DNA of 64,000 nucleotides. Origin: an uncultured Fastidiosipila sp. (lineage in GTDB: Bacteria; Bacillota; Clostridia; Saccharofermentanales; Fastidiosipilaceae). Each line of letters opens with the position of its first letter. The stretch's first letter is position 1. The translations under genes and the position numbers were made by a program. The stretch lies in the NCBI GenBank assembly GCA_947253875.1, contig CAMYAM010000008.1:10324-74323 (forward strand), in the 5' to 3' direction. The notes below the pieces were generated by a model, which saw only the letters and a list, made by a program, of their open reading frames with translations, was not told the origin of the DNA and made no database searches. Positions 54,722-63,788 of this stretch are shown piece after piece.

Positions 54722-55096
54722 TTACTTAATTTCAACTTTAGCGCCTACTTCTTCAAGTTTTGCCTTGATATCTTCAGCTTCTTCTTTTTCTACATCTTCT
54801 TTAATTACACTAGGTACACCATCAACTAATTCTTTAGCTTCTTTTAGACCTAAACCTGTAATTTCACGAACAACTTTAATAACTTTAATCTTTGAATCAC
54901 CAAAGTCTGTCATTGTTGCTGTAAATTCTGTTTGTTCTTCTGCTGCTGCACCACCTGCTGCTCCTGGAGCTGCTACTGCAACTGCTGCTGCTGAAACACC
55001 AAATTCTTCTTCGATTGTTTCAACTAATTCGTTTAATTCAATTACGTTTAATTCTTTAATAGAATCTAAAATACTTGTAATTTTTTCACTTGCCAT
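54722..55096 (-). CDS. rplL: Ribosomal protein L7/L12
   Basis: The flexible stalk protein of the large subunit that recruits translation factors. Its 124 residues show the N-terminal dimer domain (ILDSIKELNVIELNELVETIEEEFGVSAAA), an Ala-rich hinge and the C-terminal domain (IKVIKVVREITGLGLKEAKELVDGVP). AGGAGG-like bases precede the ATG. It lies 18 bases after rplJ in the same operon, and the L10 leader upstream should control both. In most bacteria rpoB follows; here four tRNA genes follow. Confidence 0.98.
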   Translation of the reverse strand: MASEKITSILDSIKELNVIELNELVETIEEEFGVSAAAVAVAAPGAAGGAAAEEQTEFTATMTDFGDSKIKVIKVVREITGLGLKEAKELVDGVPSVIKEDVEKEEAEDIKAKLEEVGAKVEIK

Positions 55097-55114
55097 TTTA
55101 TTATCCTCCTAAAA

Positions 55115-55834
55115 TTATTCAGCGCTATCTTCTGCTGCTTCTTCTGCATCTGCAGATTCTTTTTCTTCGTTATTTTCTTCAGTAGCCTTTGTTTCTTCAG
55201 TAGTTTCTGTTTCTGCTTCAGCTTCTACTTTTTCTTCTGTAGCTTCTGCTTCAACTTTCTCTTCTGTAGCTTCTACCTTTTCTTTTTCATCAGCTGTATC
55301 AGCTTTTCCTTCTACTACGTCAGCTGCGGTCTCAGCTCCTTGTTCTGTAATTTTTTCAGAAAGAGCTTTACTTAACATTGCCAAGCGTGTGAATGGCCAT
55401 GCAATACCTCTTGCTAAGCGTGCATGTAATTCTTCTACTGCTGGTACGTTTGCTAATGCGCTCAACTCACTAAGACTTAGTACAGCACCATCGCTTGCAC
55501 CTGCTTTTAATGAGTATAATTCTACTGATTTACTAAAATCGTTTAAAACTTTTGCTGGAGCTACAACGTCATCACTATATGCGATAGCTGTTGGACCAAC
55601 AAATGCATCAGCTAATTCTGGTAAACCTGCTTCTTCTACTGCTCTTCTACCTATATTGTTTTTTACAACTCTATAGTTAACGCCAGCTTCACGCAATTTA
55701 GTACGCAATTCTGTATCTTGAGCAACAGTTAAACCTAGATATTCTGCCAAAACAACTGTTTGAGCATTCTTAATTTCTTCTGCTAATTCTGCTACTTGAG
55801 CTTCTTTAACTTTTAGAATTTTATCACTAGCCAT
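55115..55834 (-). CDS. rplJ: Ribosomal protein L10 with long acidic tail
   Basis: The base of the L7/L12 stalk. Residues 1 to about 170 are ordinary L10 (AELAEEIKNAQTVVLAEYLGLTV, then LREAGVNYRVVKNNI) and end with the helix that binds L7/L12 dimers. About 65 further residues, made almost only of Glu, Ala, Thr, Lys and Asp in a repeating pattern (EATEEKVEAE), are unusual: L10 is commonly about 165-175 residues. The tail is encoded in frame up to the stop codon. AGGAGG lies 8 bases before the ATG. An attenuator leader precedes it. Confidence 0.96.
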   Translation of the reverse strand: MASDKILKVKEAQVAELAEEIKNAQTVVLAEYLGLTVAQDTELRTKLREAGVNYRVVKNNIGRRAVEEAGLPELADAFVGPTAIAYSDDVVAPAKVLNDFSKSVELYSLKAGASDGAVLSLSELSALANVPAVEELHARLARGIAWPFTRLAMLSKALSEKITEQGAETAADVVEGKADTADEKEKVEATEEKVEAEATEEKVEAEAETETTEETKATEENNEEKESADAEEAAEDSAE

Positions 55835-55853
55835 TTTTACCTCCTTATATTAT

Positions 55854-56010
55854 TAAAAAATCCTCATGCCCTTAGGACATGAGGATAGGATCAAAATCAA
55901 TAACACAAAAATTTTAAAAATCTCTGGCTATAAAGTTAGTTTCGATACTTACCTCGGTAGGAATAAGTTATGCTTTCGCTCCTACTGTCTCGGGCACTTG
56001 AGTATTATCT
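55854..56010 (-). promoter_or_regulatory. L10 leader RNA with attenuator
   Basis: Between rplA and rplJ the minus strand holds CCGAGACAGTAGGAGCGAAAG and then CCTACCGAGGT, which resemble the conserved L10-binding kink of ribosomal L10 leaders. It ends with the stem ATCCTCATG/CATGAGGAT (55878-55886 with 55860-55868) and a TTTTTT run, an intrinsic terminator about 20 bases before the L10 start. When L10-L12 complex is in excess it binds the leader and favours termination, as known for this family. Confidence 0.85.
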
Positions 56011-56055
56011 TTTATTATTTTTCTTTTGTCAAGTAATTATTAAATACTTAACCAA

Positions 56056-56736
56056 TTAGTTATTTAATAGTAATGATGGTCCCATTGCTGAGCAAACATA
56101 TACTGATTTAATATATTGTCCTTTTGCTCCTGCTGGTTTTGCACGTAATACAGCGTCTTTTAGCGCATTGAAGTTTTCTTGCAATTGTTCGCTTGAGAAA
56201 GAAGCTTTACCAATAACTGTATGCAAGATATTTGTTTTATCCAAACGGAATTCAACTTTACCTGCTTTAAGTTCTTGAACTGCTGTCTCAACATCAGCTG
56301 TAACTGTACCTGCTTTAGGGTTTGGCATTAAACCTTTAGGTCCTAATACACGTCCTAATCTACCAACTACACCCATCATATCTGGTGTTGCAACGATAAC
56401 ATCGAAGTCAAACCAGTTTTCTTTTTGAATTTTATCTGCTAAATCATCGCCACCTACAAAGTCTGCACCAGCTGCTTTAGCTGCATCAGCTTGAGCACCT
56501 TGAGCAAATACCAAGATTTTTACATCTTTACCTGTACCGTGTGGCAATACTACTGTTCCACGAACTTGTTGATCTGCATGTCTTGAGTCAACACCTAGTT
56601 TAACGTGAACTTCAATAGTTTCATCAAACTTACTTGTTGCTGTCTTTTTTACCAAATCAAAAGCTTCTGAAGCATCGTAACTTTCTTGAGTTAGGAGTTC
56701 TAAAGCTGCTTGGTATCTTTTACCTCTTTTAGCCAT
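56056..56736 (-). CDS. rplA: Ribosomal protein L1
   Basis: Forms the L1 stalk near the E site. Its 226 residues include the family signature (GVVGRLGRVLGPKGLMPNPK) near residue 120. It starts four bases after rplK and has AGGAGT before the ATG. It can repress translation of its own rplK-rplA mRNA, as known in other bacteria. Confidence 0.98.
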   Translation of the reverse strand: MAKRGKRYQAALELLTQESYDASEAFDLVKKTATSKFDETIEVHVKLGVDSRHADQQVRGTVVLPHGTGKDVKILVFAQGAQADAAKAAGADFVGGDDLADKIQKENWFDFDVIVATPDMMGVVGRLGRVLGPKGLMPNPKAGTVTADVETAVQELKAGKVEFRLDKTNILHTVIGKASFSSEQLQENFNALKDAVLRAKPAGAKGQYIKSVYVCSAMGPSLLLNN

Positions 56737-56740
56737 ATTC

Positions 56741-57175
56741 TTACTCCTCTTCTTCTACTTTAATTCCCATGCTTCTAGCTGTACCTGCAACTAAATTCAT
56801 TGCAGCTTCAATGCTTGCTGCATTTGTATCTACCATCTTGGTTTCAGCTATTTCACGTAATTGTGCACGTGTAATTGTTGATACCTTTTCTGTTTTAGGA
56901 TTACCTGATCCTTTTTGCAAATTCAAGGCTTTCTTCAACAATGTTGGAACCGGTGGAGTCTTAGTTATAAAGGTGTATGAAGCATCAGTATAAACAGTAA
57001 TAACAACAGGTGTTAACATACCTGGTACTTGTTTAGCTGTTTTATCATTAAACTCCTTTATAAATTGTGGTATTGAAATACCATTTTGTCCTAAAACTGG
57101 TCCAACCGGTGGAGCTGCTGAAGCTTGTCCTGCAGGAATTTGCAATTTGACAATATTTTTAACTTTCTTGGCCAT
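56741..57175 (-). CDS. rplK: Ribosomal protein L11
   Basis: Part of the GTPase-associated centre and needed for the stringent response. From ATG 57175 it has 144 residues, starting MAKKVKNIVKLQIPAGQAS and carrying the PPVGPVLGQNGI signature. GGGAGG lies 7 bases upstream, so the in-frame ATG at 57214, which would add 13 residues, is rejected. It is co-transcribed with rplA. Confidence 0.97.
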   Translation of the reverse strand: MAKKVKNIVKLQIPAGQASAAPPVGPVLGQNGISIPQFIKEFNDKTAKQVPGMLTPVVITVYTDASYTFITKTPPVPTLLKKALNLQKGSGNPKTEKVSTITRAQLREIAETKMVDTNAASIEAAMNLVAGTARSMGIKVEEEE

Positions 57176-57220
57176 TCTGCCACCTCCCAATTTTCTTTGA
57201 GAATTGCTTCTCATTTATTT

Positions 57221-57269
57221 ATCTTGCTTTGCAAGATTTTAAGCTTTATAAATGTAAATAATTTACATT
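57221..57269. other. Two hairpins between nusG and rplK
   Basis: ATCTTGC/GCAAGAT (57221-57237) and the palindrome AATGTAAAT-A-ATTTACATT (57251-57269) lie in the 117-base gap. Neither has a T-run on the minus strand. They may be processing sites or part of an L1/L11 translational control region. Confidence 0.4.
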
Positions 57270-57292
57270 GCTTACATATTTATATCCGTTAA

Positions 57293-58048
57293 CTACAAAC
57301 TCATAACCTGTGTAAAATCTAGCTCTACTGGTGTTTCACGTCCGAACATAGAAACTGATAGTAAAACTTTTTTCTTCTCGTAGTTAACTTCTTCAACCAA
57401 TCCGATGAAACTTTCTAATGGACCATTGATGATCTTAACTGAGTCACCCACTTCATAGTCTACATCAGGTACCCAATCAGTCTCAACACCCATCATCGCT
57501 AGCTCATCATCTCTTAGTGGAACTGGTTTTGAATTTGGTCCGACGAAACCTGTAACACCTTGTACATTTCGTACAATGTACCAGATATCATCATTCATAC
57601 GCATTTTTATTAGAACATATCCTGGGAAGATTTTTCTGTTAAGAGTTTTCTTCTTACCCTCTTTTATTTCAACAACTTCCTCTTCCGGAACCTCAATTTC
57701 AAAAATAAAGTTATGTAAGTCTCTATTCTCAACAATTTGTTGCAATGTTCTCTTAACTTTATTCTCGTAACCTGAATATGTATGAATTACATACCAATGA
57801 GGTTGGTCAGGATCGTATTCATCATGCATAGCGGCTGTACTAATTACAGTCTCAGCTTCATCTTCAGATTCTTCATTTTTTTCAGTTTCAGAAGCTTCTG
57901 AATTTTCATCAAGATTTCCAGCCTCATTTGACTCTATTAGTTCATTTTCTTGATTTGCTTCTGATTGTGAAACAGCATCAGCGACAAGCTCTTCGCTTGT
58001 TTCTGTAATATCCTCATTTTCGTTCATTAAATTCATATCTAATAACAT
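57293..58048 (-). CDS. nusG: Transcription factor NusG with acidic N-terminal extension
   Basis: Binds RNA polymerase and modulates pausing and termination. Residues about 83-190 are the NGN domain (HWYVIHTYSGYENKVKRTL, FPGYVLIKM, VTGFVGP) and 195-251 the KOW domain (VGDSVKIINGPLESFIG). Residues 1 to about 80 are an extra, very acidic stretch rich in Glu, Asn, Ser and Asp, where typical NusG starts just before the NGN domain and has about 175-180 residues in all. GAGGTG lies 8 bases before ATG 58048, so the long form is supported. Confidence 0.96.
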   Translation of the reverse strand: MLLDMNLMNENEDITETSEELVADAVSQSEANQENELIESNEAGNLDENSEASETEKNEESEDEAETVISTAAMHDEYDPDQPHWYVIHTYSGYENKVKRTLQQIVENRDLHNFIFEIEVPEEEVVEIKEGKKKTLNRKIFPGYVLIKMRMNDDIWYIVRNVQGVTGFVGPNSKPVPLRDDELAMMGVETDWVPDVDYEVGDSVKIINGPLESFIGLVEEVNYEKKKVLLSVSMFGRETPVELDFTQVMSL

Positions 58049-58069
58049 TCTGTCTCACCTCTACTGCAA

Positions 58070-58426
58070 TTAAGAATTTTTAGATTCAGAAGTAGTTTCT
58101 TTAGCTTCTGTTGTAGTTGTTGTAGTCTTTTCTGACTCTTTATTATCATGTTGCTCAACAACTGATGTGCTTGAGCTAGGTAATGTCTGATTTGATTGAG
58201 CGGTATTGAAACCTAATAAACCTAACAAAGATACCATTAAAGAGTCAACAATAAATACTAATAAAGTAACCAATAGCACAATGACAATTACTGTTGCAGT
58301 TGTTTTAGCAACTGTTGGTTTATCAGGCCAGATAACTTTCTTAATTTCACTATTTAATGATCTAAAGAAATTTTTAATTTTAGCGAAAAAACCATTTTCG
58401 TTTTGATTTTTATCTTTCTTAGCCAT
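58070..58426 (-). CDS. secE: Preprotein translocase subunit SecE with Ser/Thr-rich tail
   Basis: A subunit of the SecYEG channel. Residues 12-40 (FFAKIKNFFRSLNSEIKKVIWPDKP) are the amphipathic helix and the conserved VxWP motif, and one membrane helix runs from about 44 to 75. Most single-helix SecE proteins end there at 60-70 residues. Here about 40 further residues, rich in Ser, Thr, Glu and Lys, extend outside the membrane. Position between rpmG and nusG confirms the identity. Confidence 0.95.
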   Translation of the reverse strand: MAKKDKNQNENGFFAKIKNFFRSLNSEIKKVIWPDKPTVAKTTATVIVIVLLVTLLVFIVDSLMVSLLGLLGFNTAQSNQTLPSSSTSVVEQHDNKESEKTTTTTTEAKETTSESKNS

Positions 58427-58454
58427 ACTAAGCTCCTTTCCTTGAAACTAGTTA

Positions 58455-58619
58455 TTACTTAGTTTCTTTATGAAGAGTATGTTTACGGCAGAAAGGACAA
58501 TGCTTATTCATTTCTAAACGATCTGGATGAATTCTCTTATTTTTTCTTGTTGTATAGTTTCTACGTTTGCATTGATCACAAGCTAAAGTAATAATTTCTG
58601 CTGTACCTGTCTTTGCCAT
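58455..58619 (-). CDS. rpmG: Ribosomal protein L33 (zinc type)
   Basis: A 54-residue protein from ATG 58619 to TAA at 58455. It has two Cys pairs, CDQC and CPFC, so it is the zinc-binding (C+) form. NYTTRKNKR is the conserved central stretch. GGAGG lies 8 bases before the ATG. It stands directly before secE, the usual rpmG-secE-nusG order. Confidence 0.96.
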   Translation of the reverse strand: MAKTGTAEIITLACDQCKRRNYTTRKNKRIHPDRLEMNKHCPFCRKHTLHKETK

Positions 58620-58650
58620 TGTTTCTACCTCCAAAGTTAATTTTACTCAT

Positions 58651-58676
58651 AAAAAATAAAGCCTGTCTCGCAGGCG
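58651..58676 (-). terminator. Terminator between walJ and rpmG
   Basis: Minus strand: GCCTG, loop, CAGGC and then TTTATTTTTT. It separates the walJ transcript from the ribosomal operon. Confidence 0.65.
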
Positions 58677-58780
58677 GACTAAATTATATCACAGGGTTTT
58701 AATTTCTGTCAATCTAGAACTATTGATATTAATGCATTTTAGGGTATTTGGCAAGCATTTCATATCTTTTTTATCTACAT

Positions 58781-59581
58781 TTAAAACATTTGCCACAAAC
58801 TTGGCTCATATCTTGGTGCAATTGTTAAAGAATAATCTTCCCCATTTACTAAACCCAAATCAAATAAAAATGAATTTATATAATCGTAAGCCAAATTAGG
58901 TTTATTATTATTTTTACTCAAGTGAATTAAAACAATTCTTCTAGTACCTGATTTTATCAGCTCACTTGCAGCTATCGCCGATTGCTCATTGGATAGATGA
59001 CCATAATAAGAATTCACTCTCTGCTTAAGTGGCCATGTATACGGACCATTCCAAAGCATTTTCTCATCATAATTTGCTTCTAGAAAAATCAGGTCACTCC
59101 CCTTAAGTTCTTTAATCATATAGTCTGACAATATACCTGTATCAGTTACTACTGAGATAATAGAATCTCCTGTATCAATTTTGTATGCTACCGGAGAAAT
59201 TGCATCATGTGAAACCTGAATAGCTTTGCATGTGAACTTATCAACTTCAAAAGATTCCCCAATATTTATTCTCTTAAAATCAATTAGTTCAGAACCCTTC
59301 ATTATGCTCTTAGCTTTACGGATAGTAAGTTCATTGGCATAAACTGGAATTTTGTACTTCCTTGCAAAAACGGAAACGCCAGCAATATGATCACTATGCT
59401 CGTGTGTTATTAGTATCCCTTTAATTATATAAGGACTAATTTTCTGTCTTCTCAGGTTTTCTTCTAGCTTTTTACAGGAAACGCCTATATCAATTAATAT
59501 TCCTGCTTTCTCTTTACCAATAAATATGCTATTTCCTGAACTTCCACTAAATAAAGTGCAAGCGCTCGTATTTAAAATCAC
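58781..59581 (-). CDS. walJ: WalJ/YycJ metallo-beta-lactamase-fold hydrolase
   Basis: A 266-residue cytoplasmic protein. LFSGSSGNSIFIG is the typical start of the family, and THEHSDHIAG holds the metal-binding H-x-H-x-D-H motif; further His and Asp residues (VSHDA, VTDTG, YGHLSNEQ) complete the two-metal site. YycJ-type proteins act as 5'-to-3' exonucleases or in coordinating DNA repair and wall synthesis, and lie in walRK operons of many Firmicutes. It is 16 bases after murA in the same direction. Confidence 0.9.
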   Translation of the reverse strand: MILNTSACTLFSGSSGNSIFIGKEKAGILIDIGVSCKKLEENLRRQKISPYIIKGILITHEHSDHIAGVSVFARKYKIPVYANELTIRKAKSIMKGSELIDFKRINIGESFEVDKFTCKAIQVSHDAISPVAYKIDTGDSIISVVTDTGILSDYMIKELKGSDLIFLEANYDEKMLWNGPYTWPLKQRVNSYYGHLSNEQSAIAASELIKSGTRRIVLIHLSKNNNKPNLAYDYINSFLFDLGLVNGEDYSLTIAPRYEPSLWQMF

Positions 59582-59596
59582 TAAAAAATTTTCTTT

Positions 59597-60874
59597 CTAA
59601 TCTTCGTCCAAACCAACTAGTTCTATTTCTGCTCCTATGCCTCTCAATTTATCTATTAAAGATTCATATCCTCTTTGTAAAGATGAAACATTGTGAACTT
59701 CAGTTGCTCCATCTGCAGCTAGTCCTGCTAATATCATAGCTGCACCAGCTCTAAGATCCCTTGCTTCAACCTTTGCACTAGTTAGTTTGCTGGGACCATC
59801 AATTAAAGCAAGATTATCAGAAATTGTAATGTCTGCGCCCATTTTTTTAAGATCATCAATATATTGGAATCTATTGGCCCATACATCTTCATACATTCTA
59901 CTTTGACCAGATAGAGTAGTCATTAAAGCAACTGCCTGAGGTTGTAGATCTGTTGGGAATCCTGGATAAACCATTGTTCTAATTGAAGTTGCTTCTAACT
60001 CTTGTCCCTCTTCAACCCAAACTCTAATGGAATCTTCTTGAATATCCAGATTAACATTCATCTCGTCTAACTTAGCGGTTAATGGTTCCATATGCTTTGG
60101 AATAAGGTTTGTTACTGTAACGTCACCACGAGTAATAGCTCCAGCTATCATATATGTACCTGCTTCTATTTGGTCAGGAATAATTGTATATGTGTGACCA
60201 GCAGGAAGTATCTCTTTACCGTTAATTCTAATTACATCTGTTCCTGCACCTTTAATGTCAGCACCCATAGAGTTTAAAAAGTTTGCTACATCAACAATAT
60301 GTGGCTCTCTAGCAGCATTCTCTATTGTTGTTCTACCTTTTGCCTTAGAAGCTGCAATCATGATATTCATTGTGGCTCCTACACTTACTTTATCTAAGAA
60401 AATGTTTTCACCAATCAAGCCATCTTCAGTTGTTAGCTCAATTTTACCGTGTTCTAAACGATTTGCAGCTCCCATATTATTGAAGCCCTTCAAGTGCAAG
60501 TCAATTGGTCTTGTTCCAAAATCGCATCCACCTGGCAAATAATTTTTCGCCTTTCCATATCTTGCTAATAATGCACCTAATAGATAGTAAGATGCTCTAA
60601 TATCTCTTGCTCTTTCATCTGTGACTTCAAAGGTATTGATCTTGGTAGCATCAAAATGTACTGTTCCATTCTCGTCGATATCAACTGTTGCGCCTAAATT
60701 CCTGCATAATTCTAATTGAGTTCTAACATCAGAAATGTTAGGTAGGTTCTCAATTACGCACGGACCATCAAGTACACATGCTGCTGCAACAATACCTAAA
60801 GCTGCATTCTTTGAACCACTAACAGGAATTTCACCCTTTAACTTCTTTCCACCTTTTACAATATAACTAGCCAC
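59597..60874 (-). CDS. murA: UDP-N-acetylglucosamine 1-carboxyvinyltransferase
   Basis: Transfers enolpyruvate from PEP to UDP-GlcNAc, the first committed step of peptidoglycan synthesis. The 425-residue protein has VSGSKNAALG with the conserved Lys near residue 22 and the PGGCDFGTRPIDLH loop with catalytic Cys117, the target of fosfomycin. The Cys is present, so the enzyme should be fosfomycin-sensitive. AGGAG precedes the ATG. It lies between walK and walJ, an order not usual for the wal operon. Confidence 0.97.
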   Translation of the reverse strand: MASYIVKGGKKLKGEIPVSGSKNAALGIVAAACVLDGPCVIENLPNISDVRTQLELCRNLGATVDIDENGTVHFDATKINTFEVTDERARDIRASYYLLGALLARYGKAKNYLPGGCDFGTRPIDLHLKGFNNMGAANRLEHGKIELTTEDGLIGENIFLDKVSVGATMNIMIAASKAKGRTTIENAAREPHIVDVANFLNSMGADIKGAGTDVIRINGKEILPAGHTYTIIPDQIEAGTYMIAGAITRGDVTVTNLIPKHMEPLTAKLDEMNVNLDIQEDSIRVWVEEGQELEATSIRTMVYPGFPTDLQPQAVALMTTLSGQSRMYEDVWANRFQYIDDLKKMGADITISDNLALIDGPSKLTSAKVEARDLRAGAAMILAGLAADGATEVHNVSSLQRGYESLIDKLRGIGAEIELVGLDED

Positions 60875-61120
60875 ATTAATCTCCTTACAGTAAAAATATA
60901 CTTCTAATAACTTGTATTAATTTTGTTTTATTATTTTGCTTGCATTTTTAATTTTAACTTTACTTTAAATAATTCTATTCAATATTAATTCCACCAACTA
61001 TATTATCAAAATATAGCAATAATTTGAACTGTTAAAAACCAGTGTCCATATTATTACTTAAAAAGTTTTTCAAGTGGTTACATTAGACACTATATTTTTG
61101 ATATATAACTATATTAATTT

Positions 61121-61147
61121 ACTAAAACTCAGTAATCTCAATTACTG
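61121..61147 (-). terminator. Weak terminator after walK
   Basis: A 7-bp perfect stem CAGTAAT/ATTACTG with a 4-base loop, then AGTTTTAG on the minus strand. The rest of the 295-base gap between walK and murA is AT-rich with no gene; a weak inverted repeat around ACTTAAAAAGTTTTTCAAGT lies near 61057-61076. Confidence 0.45.
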
Positions 61148-61169
61148 TTATTATAATATCAAATTACCT

Positions 61170-62936
61170 TTAATCATTAGATTTAACACTGTCAATTCCA
61201 ATTTTGCTATTATTCTCGGTTTCACTTTTGGTTTCATCTATCTTTTCTTCGACTACTTTAGATTCTTTGATTGCTTCCACAATCTCTACCTTATCCTCAG
61301 CTTTATTTTCCTCAGATTCTAACTCATTTTCAAGCTCTTGCTGATCAGATTCAGCTTCCAACTCACTTATCTCCACCGAAAAATCATTTATATTCTCAGC
61401 TTTATCTCCATTCAAAATCATTTTCTCTTGATTTTCATCTACAGCGGACACAACCGATTTCTCTTCCGACTCAGCTTTGCTTTCTTGAACAGATTCATCA
61501 TAATCAGATTTTTTACGAGTAAAATCTTTTCTTTCCTTAATATAAGGTTCCGCTAATATCAATTTCTCTTCAGCACTTAAATCTTCTAAGGCTTCTTTAG
61601 CAATTCCTAATTGATGAGCTCGATCTAATAAAAGCTCATAGGCTGCATTATTTAAATTTTCAGTATTTCTATTTGTTCTATTTTTGTCTTTTTCAAATTC
61701 CAAACCATCAATCACTTGCATGTATACTTTAGCAGCAATAGGCAAAGAAATAATAAACTCAGATCCATAAGTCAAAATACTATTTACAGATATCTTACCC
61801 TTATGTAATTCAACTAACTCTTTAGCAATGGATAGTCCTAAGCCTGTTCCTCCAAATTCTCTAGAACCAGTTTGATCCACTCTATAGAACCTATCAAAAA
61901 TTTTCTTCTGATCTTTCTCAGAAATACCCAACCCATTATCTTTAACTTTAATCACAATATCATTAATAACTCGGCTAATATATATGTCAACTTGACCACC
62001 CTTATCAGTATATTTAATAGCATTAGTAATTAAATTTGAAAACACTCTACCAAGAGAGTTCTCATCTCCCAAAACCGCTGGGATTTTCGAAACTGTATGG
62101 AATTCAAGCGTAATATTCTTCTCTTCTGCTTGTACTCTTGACTGTTCAACAATAGCCGAAAGCAAAGCAACTATATCCAATTCTCTAGTTCTCAAAGTTC
62201 TACCGCGAGAATCAATCTTAGATAATAATAGTAAGTCCTCTACTAAAGCTTCCATTCTTAAAGCATTTTCTAAAATATTTTCTACATCTTTACGAACTGC
62301 ATCTGAAGACTTTTCAGCTAATCCCCAATCTAATAAAGTTTCTGCATAAATTTTCAAGACAGTGATTGGAGTTTTTAATTCGTGAGATACGTTCGCAACA
62401 AACTTTTTACGTTCAATATCTTCTTCAATTTCATCGCTAATATCTCTTACAAAGATTACAGCTCCTTGACTTTTAGAAAGAGTCCAGAAATTCTCATCAT
62501 TATTTTTTTTAATTAAAGAATATTGAATAAATAAATTTTTATCAGCAATAGTTACATCACTTTCCCCAAACTGACTTCCTAAAAGATACGTAGCTTTTAA
62601 GCCATTATCAAGTCCAAACTGATTTAAAAATTCTTCAAAAGTGGATGGAGCTTCTCCGATTCCCAGAAAACTTGTAAATTGAGAATCAGCCATTTGCAAG
62701 CTGCCGTTAGAAGCATAAACAGCAATGCCTAAACCAGCACCTTCAAAAATACTCAAGAGTCGTTTTCTTTCCTGATTAATAATCTCTTCTATTCTATCTT
62801 GCTCGTTACTAATAAATTTTTTATTGAAAAGATAGGTTAAAAAAAATACTACGGCGATTGTTAGACCAACGAATAAGAGCGCTAACAAAAGATCTTTTCT
62901 TGAGCTAAATAATAATAAAATATTCAATGATGTCAT
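61170..62936 (-). CDS. walK: Sensor kinase WalK-like with long acidic tail
   Basis: The essential cell-wall sensor kinase partner of WalR. One N-terminal membrane helix (about 15-38), a PAS domain (about 58-150), the H-box ANVSHELKTPITV with His185, NAIKYTDKGG as N box, and VKDNGLGISEKD and GGTGLGLSIAKEL as G boxes. It lacks the large extracellular PAS loop and second helix of classical WalK, like the streptococcal type. The domain ends at about residue 405; a further 180 or so residues are charged, Glu/Lys/Ser-rich and without known domains. The start codon follows walR by 3 bases. Confidence 0.93.
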   Translation of the reverse strand: MTSLNILLLFSSRKDLLLALLFVGLTIAVVFFLTYLFNKKFISNEQDRIEEIINQERKRLLSIFEGAGLGIAVYASNGSLQMADSQFTSFLGIGEAPSTFEEFLNQFGLDNGLKATYLLGSQFGESDVTIADKNLFIQYSLIKKNNDENFWTLSKSQGAVIFVRDISDEIEEDIERKKFVANVSHELKTPITVLKIYAETLLDWGLAEKSSDAVRKDVENILENALRMEALVEDLLLLSKIDSRGRTLRTRELDIVALLSAIVEQSRVQAEEKNITLEFHTVSKIPAVLGDENSLGRVFSNLITNAIKYTDKGGQVDIYISRVINDIVIKVKDNGLGISEKDQKKIFDRFYRVDQTGSREFGGTGLGLSIAKELVELHKGKISVNSILTYGSEFIISLPIAAKVYMQVIDGLEFEKDKNRTNRNTENLNNAAYELLLDRAHQLGIAKEALEDLSAEEKLILAEPYIKERKDFTRKKSDYDESVQESKAESEEKSVVSAVDENQEKMILNGDKAENINDFSVEISELEAESDQQELENELESEENKAEDKVEIVEAIKESKVVEEKIDETKSETENNSKIGIDSVKSND

Positions 62937-62939
62937 ACT

Positions 62940-63647
62940 CTATAGATCCTTGTTAAAATAGTAACCTACACCACGTTTAGTAATTATATATTTATAATCA
63001 TTAGTATCTGGTTCTAGTTTTTCTCTAGCGCGTCTAACAGTAACATCAACCGTTCTGACATCTCCATAATATTCATATTCCCAAACTTCATGTAATAGTT
63101 CTTCTCTAGTAAAAACTTGTCCAGCATGATTTGCTAAAAATGCTACTAATTGAAATTCTCTTAGAGTTAAGTTTACATTTTCCCCATTTCTGTGAACTTC
63201 AAATGTTTCATTATCAACTTTAATATCGCCAATAACTGTAACATCACTTGTAGAATTACTAGAATCATTAGAATTTTCAAAATAACTTGATCTACGAATT
63301 TGCGCTTTTACTCTAGCTAATAACTCACGCATACTAAACGGTTTAGTCATATAATCATCTGCACCTAATTCAAGGCCCAAAACTTTATCAATCTCTTCAG
63401 ATTTAGCCGTCAACATAATAATAGGAACTGCAGACTCTTGTCGTACTTTTTTACAAACATCAAATCCATCCATAATAGGAAGCATGCAATCTAAAATAAT
63501 CAAATCAAAATTACTAACTAAAGCAAGATCAAGAGCAGTTTTTCCGTCACCAGCTGTTTCTATACTATAGCCTTCACGTTCTAAATTTGACTTAATTACA
63601 TCAACAATAGATTTTTCATCATCAACAACTAATATTCTTGAGTTCAT
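62940..63647 (-). CDS. walR: Response regulator WalR
   Basis: An OmpR-family regulator that controls cell-wall hydrolases and is essential in many Firmicutes. Its 235 residues have VVDDEK with the acidic pocket, phospho-acceptor Asp53 in LIILDCMLP, MLTAKSEE, and TKPFSMRELLARVKAQIRR. The winged helix ends GDVRTVDVTVRRAREKLE, the recognition helix of WalR/YycF. Three WalR-type half-sites lie in the promoter upstream, so it probably regulates itself. The walR-walK genes are co-transcribed leftward. Confidence 0.95.
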   Translation of the reverse strand: MNSRILVVDDEKSIVDVIKSNLEREGYSIETAGDGKTALDLALVSNFDLIILDCMLPIMDGFDVCKKVRQESAVPIIMLTAKSEEIDKVLGLELGADDYMTKPFSMRELLARVKAQIRRSSYFENSNDSSNSTSDVTVIGDIKVDNETFEVHRNGENVNLTLREFQLVAFLANHAGQVFTREELLHEVWEYEYYGDVRTVDVTVRRAREKLEPDTNDYKYIITKRGVGYYFNKDL

Positions 63648-63788
63648 TACACCCTCGTATAAAATTATAAGTTTATTCTATAAAATTCTTAAACCTGTTT
63701 TAGCCTGTTGTAACTTCTTATAACCCTAAAATAACATAAGAAATCGTTCCCTATTAATGCAGTATAAATTATAAAAGTTTAAAACACT

